Positions 7,362-13,959 of a stretch of 17,059 nt of DNA are shown one piece after another. The translations under genes and the position numbers were made by a program. Every line of letters starts with the position of its first letter. Positions within the stretch are counted from its first letter, which is position 1. The DNA comes from Clostridia bacterium (lineage in GTDB: Bacteria > Bacillota > Clostridia > Oscillospirales > CAG-272). The notes beneath the pieces were generated by a model. It saw nothing but the letters and a program-made list of their open reading frames with translations, was not told where the DNA came from and searched no databases. The DNA lies in assembly GCA_017395715.1 (NCBI GenBank), contig JAFQNZ010000093.1:1-17059 (forward strand), in the 5' to 3' direction.

Positions 7362-8212
7362 TGTAAGCGTTCCTCCGTTTCCAAAACGATCGGCAATACG
7401 GCAAGCACGCCGTATGCCGTATATGCCGCCATACCAAGCGGCGTCAGACTGCCCCATTCAAGGGTGGGATAGAAGATGAAATCAAGTGCGCCAAACGCCA
7501 TTCCGATCACGGTCAGCGCAGAACACGTCAGTGTAGCAAATAAAAGCAAAGCATCGCTTTTTCTGAACCGAAACAGTGTAAAATAGGTTCTTCGGCGTTT
7601 GCCGTATCCTCGCGCTGCCATACTGTCCGCAGTGGTGATCCCGTTTTCAAGCGCCCATGTGATCAAAACCGAAAACACGCGCAGATCGCTTTTGATCTTG
7701 TCAAGGATATTGTCTTCCTTGTAAAGTCCAAGGGCTTTTTGGCTTTCGGCTATTGTTTTGGCTCTTTCGCGAAACAGCGGAACATACCGAAGTCCCATGG
7801 AAAGGATCAAAGCTAACTTCGGCGAAAGCGACCCAAATACATACAGAAGCTTATCTCGCGTCATGATCTCGCTGAAACTGCGGAATAAATAGAGTACCGT
7901 AACAAGGATTCCCCCGCTGACAACACCGTAAATAACCGCCTCAAGTGTAATCGGCGAATCGTTGATCACAAACAAAACGGTTTTGCCGTTGTGTGAGAAT
8001 AAAGGATTGATCAGCGCAAGCAGTACAAACAAACCCAAATAAAACAAATGCGATTTCAGTGATACGCTTTTGCTTCTGATCAAAGTGTACGAAAAAGCAC
8101 CGAGAAAAGCGAGAAGGAGAAGCACAGGATTCAGAGAGAACATCAAAATACCGATCACAGACAGAAAATACACCGTGATCACAATAGGATTACAGGTTTC
8201 AAACGATCTCAT
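7334..8212 (-). CDS. ECF transporter transmembrane component EcfT (CbiQ family)
   Basis: The scaffold membrane subunit that couples the ATPases to the S component. It has 292 residues with hydrophobic helices in the N-terminal third and near the C-terminus. The cytoplasmic coupling-helix region carries the diagnostic Ala-Arg-Gly motif in SMAARGYGKRR (about residues 202-212), and MGLRYVPLF precedes the first coupling helix. The ATG at 8212 has TTGGAG six nt upstream; a TTG start at 8224 is part of that ribosome-binding site and is rejected. It overlaps the upstream gene by 14 bp and the ATPase gene by 28 bp. This is a dedicated EcfT encoded with its own ATPase and S component (group I-like arrangement). 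Confidence 0.92.
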   Translation of the reverse strand: MRSFETCNPIVITVYFLSVIGILMFSLNPVLLLLAFLGAFSYTLIRSKSVSLKSHLFYLGLFVLLALINPLFSHNGKTVLFVINDSPITLEAVIYGVVSGGILVTVLYLFRSFSEIMTRDKLLYVFGSLSPKLALILSMGLRYVPLFRERAKTIAESQKALGLYKEDNILDKIKSDLRVFSVLITWALENGITTADSMAARGYGKRRRTYFTLFRFRKSDALLLFATLTCSALTVIGMAFGALDFIFYPTLEWGSLTPLGMAAYTAYGVLAVLPIVLETEERLQWKYLQSKI

Positions 8213-9761
8213 AGTCTTCTCCAAGATTTGTCGAGTAATGCCACTCGATCACATCGCCGTCTTTCAGCTTGTATTCGCTTGCACCGACCGACACACGCTC
8301 ACCGTTCACCAAATACACCCATCCGGACAGATCGCCGTAATCAAGCTCATACAGGTAGTTAATGCCCGAAATATAAGCGTACTTGGCATTGCCATCATTT
8401 TCAAGCTGTATCTTGTGCTTTCTTGCGGCTTCGGTGAGAATGGTATAAACGCTGTCACCCTCGGCAATCGCAAACTCGGTCACATCCAAAATGATTCCGT
8501 TTGCGGGAATATGTTCGGCACGCCCTGCCACGGCATCGCATCGAATGGTTAGTGTGACCGTACCGATGGCATTCTCTTTCACTTCATCCTCGCCGTTATA
8601 ATACTCGTCTGCCGACTGAAAATCAGTAACACACACAAGCGTAAGAGCCGCCGCAGTAACAAGCAGAACCGCAATATAATTCTTAATATGCCGTTTTTTC
8701 AAAACGAACAGAAGAACACACAAAAAGCCGCCGATTCCCACCAAAATCAGGCTCACCCACCATTTGTAAGCGCCCGTGGATTCAGTGGGCTCCTCCCGAT
8801 CGGTTTCGGGGGTGTTAGACGGAACTGTCGGCGCAGGTCTTGCCTTTTCGGGGTCAGCATGATCAAGGATATACAAGGGTGATTTTCCGTCCTTCAAGCG
8901 TAAATACGAAACCATGGCACATAAGGTCTGCACGGTTGCATGCCCATTCGCTTCGCCGCCTTCTTGATGGCAAAATTCACCGCTTGGCAGTTTGTATGTT
9001 TCAATGCCATCAAAAAGATCATTCCCGTTTTTGATAAATCTTTCGTCTGTTTTGGCATCGATACCGAGTGATGACAGTGCCACAAGCACTTGAGATGTGC
9101 TTTCGGGATTGGGTACACCGTAGCTTGCATAATCGCCGCCGTCAAGCTGTTTTGCCGAGAGGAAAGCAAGCGCTTTTTCCACAGCGGCTTTGATCTCGTC
9201 ATCGGTTTTATAGTAGGGCGCAAGTGCCTGTACCGTCATGGCGGTAGCATCCACGTCGCCGTACTGCCCCGTAATCGCCCAACCGCCGTCGGCACACTGT
9301 AAGGAAAGCAGCTTTGCCGTAACATCCGAAACGGTGTATGTGTCACTCTTGTATCGGTTGTTCAAAAGATGCAGACCGAACACCCAGCTCATCAGCCCTT
9401 GCTTACCGATCGAATCATTCACGGTCTTCAGAATATAGCCATCGGTGCTTCCCACGGCGGCAAGGCAAAGCGCATATTTTAAGTTTGACGAGGCAGAGCT
9501 GACCGTATTATCTTTCAAATATGCAAGTAACGCCGACTCGTAAGATGAAAAGTCGTACTCTTTGTATTGAGAGAGTGCCAACACATACCACTCCGCACCG
9601 TCTCCGGGGTTTTCGGTCAATTGCCTGTCAATCCATCCTTGAACGTCGGATGGAACAATACCATCAAAAAGCGCCTCAGCGCCTGCTCCGCACGGTATTG
9701 CTCCCAGCAGCAAAACAATTGCAAGAAAACAGATCCATGCGAAAAAAAGCGTATGTTTCAT
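8199..9761 (-). CDS. Membrane-anchored alpha/alpha-toroid + DUF4430 protein, intrinsic-factor/transcobalamin-like; probable cobalamin receptor
   Basis: A 520-residue exported protein. A signal peptide (about 1-30, hydrophobic AIVLLLGAI) is followed by a helical region (about 35-300) with terpenoid-cyclase/prenyltransferase-like toroid repeats: LQCADGGWAI (154-163), KQLDGGDYAS (204-213) and PSGEFCHQEGGEANGHAT (259-276). Then come a Pro/Thr/Glu-rich linker (305-330) and two membrane helices (about 335-355 and 362-380) with KKRHIK between them. The C-terminal domain (about 398-517) has the DUF4430/transcobalamin-C pattern: SGWVYLVNGE (479-488) and LKDGDVIEWHY (499-509). The predicted topology puts both the toroid and DUF4430 outside. 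Animal intrinsic factor and transcobalamin have the same order, alpha/alpha barrel then DUF4430-type beta domain. The cobalamin riboswitch and ECF genes support a B12-capture role (inference). The ATG lies 2 bp after the lipoprotein stop, with a weak ribosome-binding site, so coupled translation is likely. Confidence 0.85.
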   Translation of the reverse strand: MKHTLFFAWICFLAIVLLLGAIPCGAGAEALFDGIVPSDVQGWIDRQLTENPGDGAEWYVLALSQYKEYDFSSYESALLAYLKDNTVSSASSNLKYALCLAAVGSTDGYILKTVNDSIGKQGLMSWVFGLHLLNNRYKSDTYTVSDVTAKLLSLQCADGGWAITGQYGDVDATAMTVQALAPYYKTDDEIKAAVEKALAFLSAKQLDGGDYASYGVPNPESTSQVLVALSSLGIDAKTDERFIKNGNDLFDGIETYKLPSGEFCHQEGGEANGHATVQTLCAMVSYLRLKDGKSPLYILDHADPEKARPAPTVPSNTPETDREEPTESTGAYKWWVSLILVGIGGFLCVLLFVLKKRHIKNYIAVLLVTAAALTLVCVTDFQSADEYYNGEDEVKENAIGTVTLTIRCDAVAGRAEHIPANGIILDVTEFAIAEGDSVYTILTEAARKHKIQLENDGNAKYAYISGINYLYELDYGDLSGWVYLVNGERVSVGASEYKLKDGDVIEWHYSTNLGEDYEIV

Positions 9762-9763
9762 GC

Positions 9764-10579
9764 TTATTTAACTGTAACCAGGCAAACAGGCGGAACAAGG
9801 GTTGCACTTGTGCTGATTGCGCTGACAACAAAACCGCCCGTATTGTCAAAGGTGATTGTCACCTTTCCCTGCGCATCGGTTTTATATGCGGTGGTTTCGC
9901 CGTTGATGGTGATGGCAGCACCCTCAACAGGAAGTGTAACGGGATTCCACTCCGCATCGTATCCTGCACAACAGAGCGTCAGCTCAAGTTCGCCGTTTTT
10001 CAAAAGCTCTGCACGATTGATATGGAAGAAACTATAGCTATCGCTCCAAGTGGTTGCATCGGCATACACAAAGGCATATACCGAATCGCCTTCCTTCACT
10101 TCATCCGAAAGACCAAACGCGGAGGCGTTGTTCAGATAATAGCCGAATGAACCGCTGTTATCACCCCAAAGCGTTCCCAAAGACAATCCGAACTGCTCGT
10201 GCGTATATGACGCATATCCGTCCGCTGCACCGCCTTCGTATTCAGCATCGTGTGCCGCAAACAAAGCTTCATCCATGTTGATCTTGCCATCGTCGATTTT
10301 GTCTTTTGCCAGAACAGTTTCCTGTGTCATAACAAGTGTGCCTTTGTTGGAAATGGTCACGTACACGTTAAATGCAGTCGTTGCCGTTTGACCGCAGCCA
10401 TAATCGCAAAGACGGTCAACATCACTGCCGTCAGCGTGTTCGCCCATCGTCTCTTCGCAGGTGTCGCACTTGTGGTTTTTGTCGTTGTCTTTGCATTCGT
10501 GTGTTCCGCAAGCCACCATGGTCACAGAAAGGCTGAGCACCAACATAAGAGCACAAAGCAGGGTTAGGATTCTTTTCAT
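9764..10579 (-). CDS. Surface lipoprotein with Cys-rich linker and DUF4430-like domain; probable cobalamin-binding component
   Basis: The first gene of the riboswitch operon, 271 residues. A signal sequence ends in lipobox MVAC (21-24), so Cys24 should be lipid-anchored on the outer face of the membrane. Residues 25-65 are a Cys-rich spacer (C29, C38, C41, C58, C62) with the CxxxxDxxHKCDxC pattern seen in many clostridial surface proteins. Residues about 70-205 contain FGYYLNNASAFGLSDEVKEGDSVYAF (written here as two cores: GYYLNN at 146-151 and VKEGDSVYA at 161-169), similar in order to the NG...LKDGDxV pattern of DUF4430. The C-terminus (about 213-271) looks like a Cna-B/Ig-type beta domain (AAITINGETT...TDAQGKVTI). 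The ATG at 10579 follows GAAGGAAAA. The DUF4430 relation is from pattern only and less certain than in the next gene. Confidence 0.8.
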   Translation of the reverse strand: MKRILTLLCALMLVLSLSVTMVACGTHECKDNDKNHKCDTCEETMGEHADGSDVDRLCDYGCGQTATTAFNVYVTISNKGTLVMTQETVLAKDKIDDGKINMDEALFAAHDAEYEGGAADGYASYTHEQFGLSLGTLWGDNSGSFGYYLNNASAFGLSDEVKEGDSVYAFVYADATTWSDSYSFFHINRAELLKNGELELTLCCAGYDAEWNPVTLPVEGAAITINGETTAYKTDAQGKVTITFDNTGGFVVSAISTSATLVPPVCLVTVK

Positions 10580-10670
10580 TTTGGTTTTCCTTCTTTCATG
10601 TTTGATTTATATAAATAAAATCTATATACCATTCTACTTGATAAAAAAACGCCTTTACTGTCAAAACAAT

Positions 10671-10743
10671 AAAAGCGTAGCTATCCTGTTGGCAAAAATA
10701 GGCATAGTTGCCCCTTTCCCCCAACAAAAACGGCTACGCTTTT
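10671..10743 (-). terminator. Riboswitch expression platform: probable regulated terminator
   Basis: In the leftward RNA, AAAAGCGTAGC (from 10743-10733) pairs perfectly with GCTACGCTTTT (from 10681-10671). An inner GTTGG/CCAAC stem (10721-10725 with 10688-10692) extends the hairpin, and a T-rich tract (TTTTATTGTTTT, ending about 10663) follows. It lies between the aptamer and the first gene, where a ligand-controlled terminator is expected. The stem is seen; ligand control is inferred. Confidence 0.65.
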
Positions 10744-10789
10744 CAGATCCAAAAACGTCCGCGCTAAAATGCGCATCACCTTCGCCTAT

Positions 10790-10896
10790 GTTTGGTGAGT
10801 ATTCCGACTGATAAGCCAAAAACTTAATTACGGTAATGACAGTTGCGACGGATTTGCACCGAACTTCCCTCTCATCCGCCAAAGGCGGAACCAAAC
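10790..10896 (-). promoter_or_regulatory. Cobalamin riboswitch (compact aptamer)
   Basis: Reading leftward from 10896, P1 is GTTTGGT (10896-10890) pairing perfectly with ACCAAAC (10796-10790). Inside it are the hairpin TCCGCC/GGCGGA, then the family's conserved core: GAGGGAAGTTCGGTGCAAA, ATCCGTCGCAACTGT, and the B12-box-like AGTCGGAATACTCACC. The order matches cobalamin riboswitches (GGGAA, GGTGxAAATCC, CxACTGT, AGTCxGGATACxxxCC). At about 107 nt it is shorter than the roughly 200-nt class I form, so it may be a compact class II-type aptamer. A GCGC-loop-GCGC hairpin just downstream (10761-10774) could supply the kissing-loop partner. It controls the operon from 10579 down to 5054. Confidence 0.9.
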
Positions 10897-10920
10897 TGCG
10901 AAACAGATTCAATTAAGTTC

Positions 10921-10948
10921 ATTATAACACTTTTTTCAAAAAAGTCAA
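10921..10948 (-). promoter_or_regulatory. Sigma-A promoter of the cobalamin-uptake operon
   Basis: Leftward, the -35 TTGACT (10943-10948) and perfect -10 TATAAT (10921-10926) have 16-bp spacing. RNA should start near 10914, about 18 nt before riboswitch P1. Confidence 0.85.
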
Positions 10949-11067
10949 GAAAAAAGCGCCGAGGAAACACCTCGCCGTTTCAGATTGAAGACAAAAGGAA
11001 TTTCGTGTTTTGCGAGATTTCTTTTTGTATGATTCATGATTACCAATCAAAGTTTATATTCTGCATA

Positions 11068-11251
11068 ATGCCCTCCTCATCCACCACTGTCGTGGTCCCC
11101 TTTCTCCCCCGGAGAAGGCTCTGACGGGAATGATTTTTTGTTTAATCAAGTGAGTTTAAAAATTTGATTGCTTAAAAGCCATCTGTGTCAATGCCTTCTC
11201 CGGGGGAGAAGGTGGCACGTGGGTTATCCGCGTGACGGATGAGGAGGGCAT
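11068..11251. repeat. Palindromic repeat element (MITE- or REP-like), 184 bp
   Basis: The outer arms ATGCCCTCCTCATCC (11068-11082) and GGATGAGGAGGGCAT (11237-11251) are perfectly complementary. The inner arms at 11102-11119 and 11193-11210 are an 18-nt perfect inverted pair around a CTTCTCC/GGAGAAG core, and each arm is itself a small hairpin. The centre (11120-11192) is A/T-rich and non-coding. This form is typical of non-autonomous repeats in gut clostridial genomes. No target-site duplication is clear, and the segments between outer and inner arms have diverged. Confidence 0.75.
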
Positions 11252-11367
11252 CAACAAAATAAGAATATTTGATTTGTTAATTGTCTCCGTATCCAAATAA
11301 AAGTATGACAACGTCACCGAAAGGTGGCTTTGCTTTTAGAATGCTGTTCTCAACAATCGTATTCAAT

Positions 11368-11413
11368 CACCTCATCCGTCACGCTTTGTATCATAGAAAA
11401 AACGGATGAGGTG
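11368..11413. repeat. Smaller inverted repeat related to the 184-bp element
   Basis: CACCTCATCCGT (11368-11379) and ACGGATGAGGTG (11402-11413) form a perfect 12-bp dyad with a 22-nt spacer. The 15-mer CCTCATCCGTCACGC (11370-11384) recurs in reverse complement at 11230-11244 in the larger element, so both probably belong to one repeat family; this one may be a decayed or minimal copy. Confidence 0.65.
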
Positions 11414-11451
11414 TACACGCCTTTTCTATTCAAGTTTTTTCATAAAACCTA

Positions 11452-11480
11452 TTGAAATCACACTTCCGATATGCTAAAAT
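11452..11480 (+). promoter_or_regulatory. Sigma-A promoter for the structured leader / LRR lipoprotein
   Basis: TTGAAA (11452-11457) and TAAAAT (11475-11480) are separated by exactly 17 bp. Predicted RNA start is about 11487, the first base of the leader's 5' helix strand. Confidence 0.8.
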
Positions 11481-11486
11481 ATATAT

Positions 11487-11694
11487 GTCACACAAACAGA
11501 ATGTTCGGAACCAGGGGTAGGCTCCTTCCAAGGGAGAACGGTACCCTTTTTGAACTATACGTAATTTTCGGATTTTGCAAAAAAGCAAGCTCCTCTAATT
11601 GCGTATGGTTTATACTGTATTTCCGATTAGTTTGTGTGACAACAATCGGAGTTTGCTTTTTCATGTGTACGACTTCGGTTGTGCACATTTTTTT
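11487..11694 (+). ncRNA. Structured leader RNA with terminator, unrecognised class (candidate riboswitch or attenuator)
   Basis: The first 11 nt of the transcript, GTCACACAAAC (11487-11497), are perfectly complementary to GTTTGTGTGAC (11630-11640), closing a roughly 154-nt domain. Inside are a nested arm with AGGGGTA/TACCCTT (11513-11519 with 11542-11548) capped by CTCCTT/AGGGAG, flanked by GTTC/GAAC, and a second arm TACGTAATT/AATTGCGTA (11558-11566 with 11597-11605). Two further pairings compete: TCCGATT (11622-11628) with AATCGGA (11644-11650), and AAAAAGCAAGCTCC (11580-11593) with GGAGTTTGCTTTTT (11648-11661; 14 bp with one G-U). These two share bases 11648-11650. An intrinsic terminator follows. 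It resembles no riboswitch class I know. An independent small RNA that ends at the terminator is the main alternative. Confidence 0.7.
11663..11694 (+). terminator. Intrinsic terminator inside the leader, before the LRR lipoprotein RBS
   Basis: The 11-bp stem ATGTGTACGAC (11663-11673) with GTTGTGCACAT (11678-11688), including two G-U pairs, has a stable C(TTCG)G loop and is followed by seven T residues ending at 11694. The ribosome-binding site TAAGGAGAA begins six bases later, so the downstream gene can be expressed only if RNA polymerase reads through or a second promoter exists. Confidence 0.88.
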
Positions 11695-11713
11695 ATTGTA
11701 AGGAGAAACACGC

Positions 11714-12214
11714 ATGAAAAAAGCCATTGTTTCACTCATCCTTTTGTTAGCGCTTTGCCTTACTTGCTCCTGCGGTAATACCGCTACAACAACCGAAGCG
11801 AAAACTATGCCCAAAAAGCCCACAAGCGAAGGTTTGGCTTTCAATTTGAATGAAGATGGCAGCGGATATATGGTAACCGGCAGAGGCACTTGTACAGATG
11901 CTTACACCGTTATACCCAAAACACACAAAGGCTTTTTGGTGACGTGCATTGGTACAAACGCGTTTTACGATAGCTTCAACCTTAAGTCTGTTACACTCCC
12001 CGATAGTATAACAGAGATTAAAACGTATGCGTTCTATCGTTGTAACAGCCTTACAAAAATCACAATTCCTGACAGCGTGACCGGCATTGGCGCGTATGCA
12101 TTCAGCGATTGCAAAAATCTCACCATCTATTGCGAGGCAGAAAGCAAGCCCGATGGATGGGACAAGAGCTGGAACATTTCTAATTGCCCCGTTGTTTGGG
12201 GCTACAAAGGCTAA
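11714..12214 (+). CDS. Small secreted protein (probable lipoprotein) with BspA-like leucine-rich repeats (LRR_5)
   Basis: A 166-residue exported protein. The N-terminal signal MKKAIVSLILLLALCLTCSCGN ends in a Cys-rich site; C19 is a plausible lipid anchor, though TCSC is not a textbook lipobox. A short Thr-rich linker and an entry strand lead into BspA-type repeats: IGTNAFYDSFNLKSVTLPDS, TEIKTYAFYRCNSLTKITIPDS and TGIGAYAFSDCKNLTIYCEA (about residues 78-142). It closes with the usual cap WNISNCPVVWGYKG. Known LRR_5 proteins act in adhesion or surface recognition; the ligand is unknown. A strong AAGGAGAA site precedes the ATG, right after the leader terminator. It is much shorter than typical BspA proteins, with only about three repeats. 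Confidence 0.85.
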   Translation: MKKAIVSLILLLALCLTCSCGNTATTTEAKTMPKKPTSEGLAFNLNEDGSGYMVTGRGTCTDAYTVIPKTHKGFLVTCIGTNAFYDSFNLKSVTLPDSITEIKTYAFYRCNSLTKITIPDSVTGIGAYAFSDCKNLTIYCEAESKPDGWDKSWNISNCPVVWGYKG

Positions 12215-12221
12215 AAGAAAT

Positions 12222-12251
12222 CAACCCCGAAGGTTCACTCCTTCGGGGTTG
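12222..12251. terminator. Hairpin terminator between convergent LRR and GH123-like genes
   Basis: A perfect 12-bp stem, CAACCCCGAAGG (12222-12233) with CCTTCGGGGTTG (12240-12251), has a 6-nt loop. T-rich sequence follows on both strands, though neither has an uninterrupted T-run. It sits between stop codons at 12214 (+) and 12260 (-), so it probably serves both. Confidence 0.8.
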
Positions 12252-12259
12252 TTGTTCTA

Positions 12260-13912
12260 TTACAGAAACGCCTTTGCGATCTTTTCGCGCAGATTGATGA
12301 GGAATGCGCGATCCTGCGGATATTCCTTGAAGGTCAACGGACCGACAACATCTTCAAGCAAGAGTTTTTCTGCCGCTTCTCTTCCGAATTTTTCTTCGTA
12401 CAAAGACAAAGCGCGCATATCGTCAACCGCTTCGCGAAGCGCGTTCAAGCGCATCGATTCCCATGCGTTGCCGTCCATACCGGGGTAAACGAGGAAGCAA
12501 TCGCCCGAAGGAGTGAAGTAACCGCCGTCGGGATAACCAAACGGGTCAAGCTGTGCACGCGAATGGCAGGAATTGTAGAAGTTGTATCCCCAATGCAAGA
12601 AACCCTCGATGTTGTAGAGATACAGCTGAACACCGAGGATTCTTGTTCTCCACAAAGGCATGGAGATCGAACGGTCGGCAACACCGGCAAGACCGCCGCC
12701 GCAGTGATAGACCCAAAGATTCGGCACGCCGTTTTCCACAAAGGTCATGGCGTTTCTGGTGTTGGGTGCAGGTCTTTCAATCGCGCCCATGCTGTAGAAT
12801 TCATATTCCGAAAGCGCATCGATGATCGGATAGCCTTCAAGGTGCTTGCCGATGATCTCTTTGCAGGTCTTGTAGTGCTCAAGGATACGAAGACCGGGCT
12901 CGTCGGATACGTGGAAATAGCACTTATGGTCAAGTCCGCGTTTCTTGAATTCAGCGAGAATGGCAGGGATAAACTGATCAAGGAAGTTCACATAGGCGTC
13001 TCCGGTAGAGGGGGTATCCCAACCGAAATACTTCACCTTTCTGCCGTTGACCTTCACAACGATCTTCGGTGCCGCCTTGGCGCCCCACTGTGTGAAGAAG
13101 TGCGGAATTTCAAAATACTCCACGCCGCAAGCAAGTGCCATGTCGATCCAGCGGTGCAGTTTTTCAAAGCCAAAGGCAAACTTGCCTTCTTCCACAAGCT
13201 CAATATCAGCAAGCTGTGTGGTGAGTCTTTCGCCGCCCACGTAAGTATCAAGCTCAGGGGTGAAAAGAGGTGTCAGGATCATATTGATACCGTTTTTCAC
13301 CGCCGTCTTCATAAAGCTTTCGATCAGCTTCCAATGCTTTTCCGAAAAAGCCTTGACATGATAATGATTAGCAATGCAGTCGGTATAGAACCACTCGGTA
13401 TGAACGAGCTTCTGCTTGGGAAGCTCAGCACCGACAACGGTCACGTTAGCCGTCACCTCACCGAGAGTTTCGTCTTTTTCGGTAATGGCGATCGAAAGGT
13501 CATATTCCCCTGCCGCAAAGCCTTCGGGCAGTTCAACATCAACCCAAATGGCATGAGTCTGATTACCGGGAAGCGATACGGCGTTCGGATAGATGAACGG
13601 ACGGATCATATCGGGGTAAGCGCCCGGCTCGGTTTTGATAAATTCACCACCGGGCAGTGTGTTATAGGTCGGGAACATATTGAGAACGTTGTTTACAATG
13701 CGAAGCTTGGCATAAGGCGCAAGCGCACCGCTGACACTGACCGGGTTCCAACGGCGAATATCGTGTCTTGTATCATCCGAGCGATACATGACCTGAAAAG
13801 ACAAGCGTTCGTTCAAGAACATATAAAACTTTGTTTTTTCGGGTTTGTCTTCGGGTAAATCGTTCCAAAAGCACTTTTCCAGCGAGGATACGATCTTCAT
13901 TTCAAGATTCAT
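12260..13912 (-). CDS. Glycoside hydrolase family 123 / DUF4091-type protein (probable beta-N-acetylgalactosaminidase-like)
   Basis: A 550-residue protein without signal peptide, so probably cytoplasmic. The N-terminal beta-sandwich region (about 1-165) has VDVELPEGFAAGEYDLSI (124-141), like the non-catalytic domain of GH123. A TIM-barrel-like region (about 170-500) follows, with HTEWFYTDC (171-179), EYFEIPHFFTQWGAKAAP (265-282) and HVSDEPG (334-340). The adjacent Asp337-Glu338 pair fits the neighbouring stabiliser and acid/base residues of GH123 substrate-assisted catalysis. Aromatic-rich GFLHWGYNFYNS (near 450) probably forms the glycan pocket. The substrate is not certain; DUF4091 proteins are diverse. 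The ATG at 13912 follows AAAGGAG. It is transcribed alone from its own consensus promoter. Confidence 0.85.
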   Translation of the reverse strand: MNLEMKIVSSLEKCFWNDLPEDKPEKTKFYMFLNERLSFQVMYRSDDTRHDIRRWNPVSVSGALAPYAKLRIVNNVLNMFPTYNTLPGGEFIKTEPGAYPDMIRPFIYPNAVSLPGNQTHAIWVDVELPEGFAAGEYDLSIAITEKDETLGEVTANVTVVGAELPKQKLVHTEWFYTDCIANHYHVKAFSEKHWKLIESFMKTAVKNGINMILTPLFTPELDTYVGGERLTTQLADIELVEEGKFAFGFEKLHRWIDMALACGVEYFEIPHFFTQWGAKAAPKIVVKVNGRKVKYFGWDTPSTGDAYVNFLDQFIPAILAEFKKRGLDHKCYFHVSDEPGLRILEHYKTCKEIIGKHLEGYPIIDALSEYEFYSMGAIERPAPNTRNAMTFVENGVPNLWVYHCGGGLAGVADRSISMPLWRTRILGVQLYLYNIEGFLHWGYNFYNSCHSRAQLDPFGYPDGGYFTPSGDCFLVYPGMDGNAWESMRLNALREAVDDMRALSLYEEKFGREAAEKLLLEDVVGPLTFKEYPQDRAFLINLREKIAKAFL

Positions 13913-13959
13913 AGTAAAGTCTCCTTTATATTGTTTTTAATACCCAAGAACTCACTTTT

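Larger units (their letters stand above)
10949..11451. other. Non-coding interval with palindromic repeats
   Basis: No convincing gene is present between the leftward cobalamin operon and the rightward leader at 11487. The interval contains an imperfect A/T-rich hairpin (about 10990-11028), the 184-bp repeat element at 11068-11251, a small GTCACC-GAAA-GGTGGC hairpin (11313-11328), and the dyad at 11368-11413. The remaining DNA shows nothing I can name. Confidence 0.6.

Noticed and set aside
10661..10912. Leftward 83-codon ORF just before the cobalamin operon
   Set aside because: It runs through the riboswitch aptamer and terminator; the conserved signal there is RNA structure, not protein.
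11068..11413. CRISPR array
   Set aside because: The repeated motifs are inverted, not direct, with no regular spacing and no cas genes.
11487..11713. T-box leader
   Set aside because: No AGGGTGGNACCGCG antiterminator motif or specifier-loop arrangement, and the downstream gene is not linked to amino-acid metabolism.
11488..11889. Leftward ORF of 133 codons across the leader and start of the LRR gene
   Set aside because: It is antisense to the structured leader and signal-peptide region, with no family resemblance or ribosome-binding site.
12563..13858. Rightward ORF of 431 codons opposite the GH123-like gene
   Set aside because: Antisense shadow; the leftward frame carries the domain motifs, promoter and ribosome-binding site.
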